From JBBRFH01 sp038224615 (lineage in GTDB: Bacteria > Planctomycetota > Phycisphaerae > Tepidisphaerales > Tepidisphaeraceae): DNA of 7,191 bases. The stretch covers positions 1-7,191 of the forward strand of contig JBBRFH010000178.1 in NCBI GenBank assembly GCA_038224615.1, read 5' to 3'. Of the stretch, positions 5,995 through 7,191 are shown piece after piece (the first letter of the stretch is position 1; the number at the start of each line of letters is the position of its first letter). Made by a program: the position numbers and the translations under genes. Under the pieces are notes generated by a model that worked only from the letters and a program-made list of their open reading frames with translations, was not told the origin of the DNA and made no database searches.

Positions 5995-6273
5995 GTGCAT
6001 CAGTATTGGGCGTACATCATGGCGTCTCACTCACGCGTTGTTTACGTTGGGGTAACAAACAACTTGCTGCTGCGTGTGCAGCAGCATCGGAACAAGATCG
6101 TGCCGGGCTTCACCGCTCGCTACAACTGCAATCGCGTGGTCTGGTACCAGGCGTTCGGCCGCATTGATGACGCCATCGCCGCGGAGAAGAAGATTAAAGG
6201 CTGGACGCGAGCCAAGAAGATCGCGTTGATTGAGGAAATGAATCCGGCTTGGGATGACCTGTCGGTTTCCTGA
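5995..6273 (+). CDS. Standalone GIY-YIG nuclease domain protein
   Basis: A 92-residue single-domain protein of the small GIY-YIG family (YhbQ/UPF0213-like or UvrC-N-like). The two halves of the core motif are WAYIMAS (5-11) and VYVGVTNN (16-23), where Tyr7 and Tyr17-Val-Gly19 correspond to GIY and YIG. Arg27 in LLLRVQQH is the conserved catalytic Arg, His31 follows, and Glu64 in AAEKKIKGW is the metal-binding Glu. The C-terminus KIALIEEMNPAWDDLS is typical of this subgroup. All expected catalytic residues are present, so it may be an active DNA-cleaving enzyme. GTG 5995 is chosen for its Shine-Dalgarno and correct family length. It is flanked on both sides by inverted hairpin repeats and separates two ketosynthase genes, a position suggesting an inserted cassette rather than a pathway role. 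Substrate and function of these small proteins are not well known. Confidence 0.92.
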   Translation: MHQYWAYIMASHSRVVYVGVTNNLLLRVQQHRNKIVPGFTARYNCNRVVWYQAFGRIDDAIAAEKKIKGWTRAKKIALIEEMNPAWDDLSVS

Positions 6274-6298
6274 GCCCGAAGGTTATCCGGAGCACTGC

Positions 6299-6387
6299 TG
6301 TCATCCTGAGGTACGCCGAAGGATCTACTCGCGGATGTAGATGCCTACGCGATCGGAGGTAGATCCTTCGCTTCGCTCAGGATGACA
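6299..6387. repeat. Hairpin repeat copy 3 (89 bp), right flank of GIY-YIG gene
   Basis: Left arm TGTCATCCTGAGGTACGCCG (type B), right arm reading TGTCATCCTGAGCGAAGCGA on the opposite strand (type A). The hairpin has a 12-bp outer stem, an internal loop (GTACGC against CGAAG), and a 12-bp inner stem ending in GATCTAC; within the loop region GTAGATGCCTAC can form a second small hairpin. Relative to copy 2 the arm order is reversed. It starts 25 bp after the GIY-YIG stop and ends 65 bp before the next ketosynthase ATG. Confidence 0.88.
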
Positions 6388-6452
6388 AAGGTTTATGGCT
6401 GACAAGCGAGGCATTGGCGTCGTCAAGGCAGTCGAGAAGTCGAGAGTGAACC

Positions 6453-7191
6453 ATGAACAGAGTCGTCATCACTGGAATGGGTTGGATCACGCCGATGGGG
6501 CACTCCATCGAGGACGTGTGGAAGCGGCTCCTGGCGGGGGAGTCGGGGATTTCGTACACCAGCTTGTTTGATGCGTCCACCTTTCCCACTTCCATCTCCG
6601 CGGAGGTGAAGAACTTTCGGCTCGCCGACCACGTGGGCGATTTGGACAAGCACAAAGGCGCCGGCCGCAACACGCAGTTCGCCCTGGCAGCCTGCACGTA
6701 CGCGTGGCAAATGGCCGGTCTGCCCGACCTCAGTCCTCAGTCCTCAGTCCTCAGTCCTTCTTCTTTGAACCTGGACCGTGTCGGTATTTACCTGGGCTCC
6801 GGCGAAGGCTCGCTGGACTTTGACGCCTTCACCGCGGCGGCGCTGGCGGCTTGGAATCCGGAGGCGCAGAAGCTGGACATGGCCAAGTGGGCGGCGATGG
6901 CGTTCGAGATGATGAACGTCACCCGCGAGCTCGAGCAGGAACCCAACATGCCCCTGTCGCACCTGGCCCTGCACACCGGGGCGCGCGGGCCCGCCATGAA
7001 TTGCCTCACCGCCTGCGCCGCATCCACCCAGGCAATCGGCGAGGCGACTGAAATCCTCCGCCGCGGCGACGCCGACGTGATGATCGGCGGCGGAGCGCAC
7101 TCGATGATCCATCCGTTCGGCGTGACCGGATTCAACCGGCTGACCGCCCTGTCCACCGCCAACGACAACCCGCCCAAGGCCAGCCGTCCAT
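6453..7191 (+). CDS. Beta-ketoacyl-ACP synthase with intact catalytic Cys (FabF-type), 3' end missing
   Basis: 246 codons are visible from the ATG at 6453 with no stop before the window edge; family members are about 400-430 residues. It condenses acyl chains with malonyl-ACP. Landmarks: MNRVVITGMGWITPMG (1-16), RVGIYLGSGEG (109-119), then GPAMNCLTACAASTQAIGEA (179-198) with nucleophile Cys188, and the GGGAHSMIHPFGVTGFNRLTALS region (212-234). The two catalytic His residues lie beyond the edge. It is most likely the active KS-alpha partner of the Cys-less ketosynthase upstream. Between AGL (88-90) and the strand RVGIYLG there are about ten residues more than in FabF, encoded by a four-copy CCTCAGT tract (6728-6755); the tract keeps frame here. 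GAGAG about 7 nt before the ATG is a weak Shine-Dalgarno. Other possible roles are ordinary FabF or a secondary-lipid synthase. Confidence 0.9.
   Translation, partial: MNRVVITGMGWITPMGHSIEDVWKRLLAGESGISYTSLFDASTFPTSISAEVKNFRLADHVGDLDKHKGAGRNTQFALAACTYAWQMAGLPDLSPQSSVLSPSSLNLDRVGIYLGSGEGSLDFDAFTAAALAAWNPEAQKLDMAKWAAMAFEMMNVTRELEQEPNMPLSHLALHTGARGPAMNCLTACAASTQAIGEATEILRRGDADVMIGGGAHSMIHPFGVTGFNRLTALSTANDNPPKASRP
6728..6758 (+). repeat. In-frame 7-bp tandem repeat CCTCAGT x4 inside the ketosynthase gene
   Basis: Four perfect CCTCAGT units (6728-6755) followed by CCT. They encode the Ser/Pro-rich stretch around residues 92-102 in a surface-loop position before a core beta strand. The unit is not a multiple of three, so gain or loss of one or two copies shifts the frame, while a change of three restores it. 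Confidence 0.9.

Larger units (their letters stand above)
5891..6387 (+). mobile_element. Candidate GIY-YIG cassette with inverted hairpin-repeat ends
   Basis: The 88-bp repeat at the left and the 89-bp repeat at the right are homologous in opposite orientation. When the left one is reverse-complemented, its first ~36 and last ~29 bases match the right one with only a few differences, while the central ~22 bases do not. Between them lies only the GIY-YIG gene with its own ribosome binding site. The outer ends therefore form long terminal inverted repeats (TGTCATCCTGAGCG). The cassette sits between two ketosynthase genes that would otherwise be about 81 bp apart. No clear target-site duplication is visible. 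Mobility is inferred; the alternative is chance placement of two abundant hairpin repeats around a small gene. Confidence 0.45.

Noticed and set aside
5837..6055. Small ORF containing CHPERSEGS-like residues
   Set aside because: It is the translation of the hairpin repeat itself; such peptides are a frequent artefact of this repeat type, not a gene.
5891..6387. CRISPR array
   Set aside because: There are only two hairpin repeats, inverted rather than direct, with a gene and no spacers between them.
1..7191. tRNA or rRNA genes
   Set aside because: I saw no cloverleaf with a T-arm GTTCGAATC-type motif and acceptor pairing, and no rRNA signature on either strand.

Overview
This 7.2 kb window is GC-rich bacterial chromosome with mostly housekeeping-type genes. 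Several traits point to a Planctomycetes-type genome, possibly Phycisphaerae: an IR(R/K)RRA-type UMP kinase, a large prepilin peptidase, a ketosynthase of the WLLKYLPN type, start codons mostly without Shine-Dalgarno sequences, and an abundance of short hairpin repeats. This assignment is inference from sequence style; no rRNA or other phylogenetic marker is present.

Layout. The 5' part of pyrH (UMP kinase, minus strand) runs off the left edge. Divergent from it is a plus-strand series: shikimate kinase (aroK), a 143-bp inverted-repeat element, prepilin peptidase (pilD-like), and a small LapA/DUF1049-like membrane protein whose ATG overlaps the peptidase stop (ATGA). A 382-bp gene-free convergent region follows. 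It holds one copy of a TGTCATCCTGAG-type hairpin repeat and a 7-bp tandem repeat, and separates this group from a minus-strand gene for a 261-residue protein I do not recognise. After a 466-bp divergent intergenic region come two plus-strand beta-ketoacyl-ACP synthase (KS) genes. The first has Asp where the nucleophilic Cys should be and Asn in place of one catalytic His, so it looks like a chain-length-factor/KS-beta partner. The second keeps the Cys and is cut by the right edge of the window. They probably form a KS-beta/KS-alpha pair in a fatty-acid- or polyketide-like pathway, but no carrier protein or tailoring gene is visible.

The most unusual object lies between the two KS genes: a 497-bp cassette made of a 92-residue GIY-YIG nuclease gene bracketed by two hairpin repeats of 88 and 89 bp. 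The two repeats are homologous but inverted relative to each other, so the cassette has long imperfect terminal inverted repeats. Each repeat is itself a hairpin with two distinguishable arm types, giving the order A-B', gene, B-A'. This resembles the logic of REP-associated transposases, with a GIY-YIG enzyme in place of the transposase. A third, longer and more diverged repeat sits at 2991-3136. Separately, the second KS gene carries four copies of a 7-bp unit inside its reading frame, so a change in copy number would usually shift the frame.
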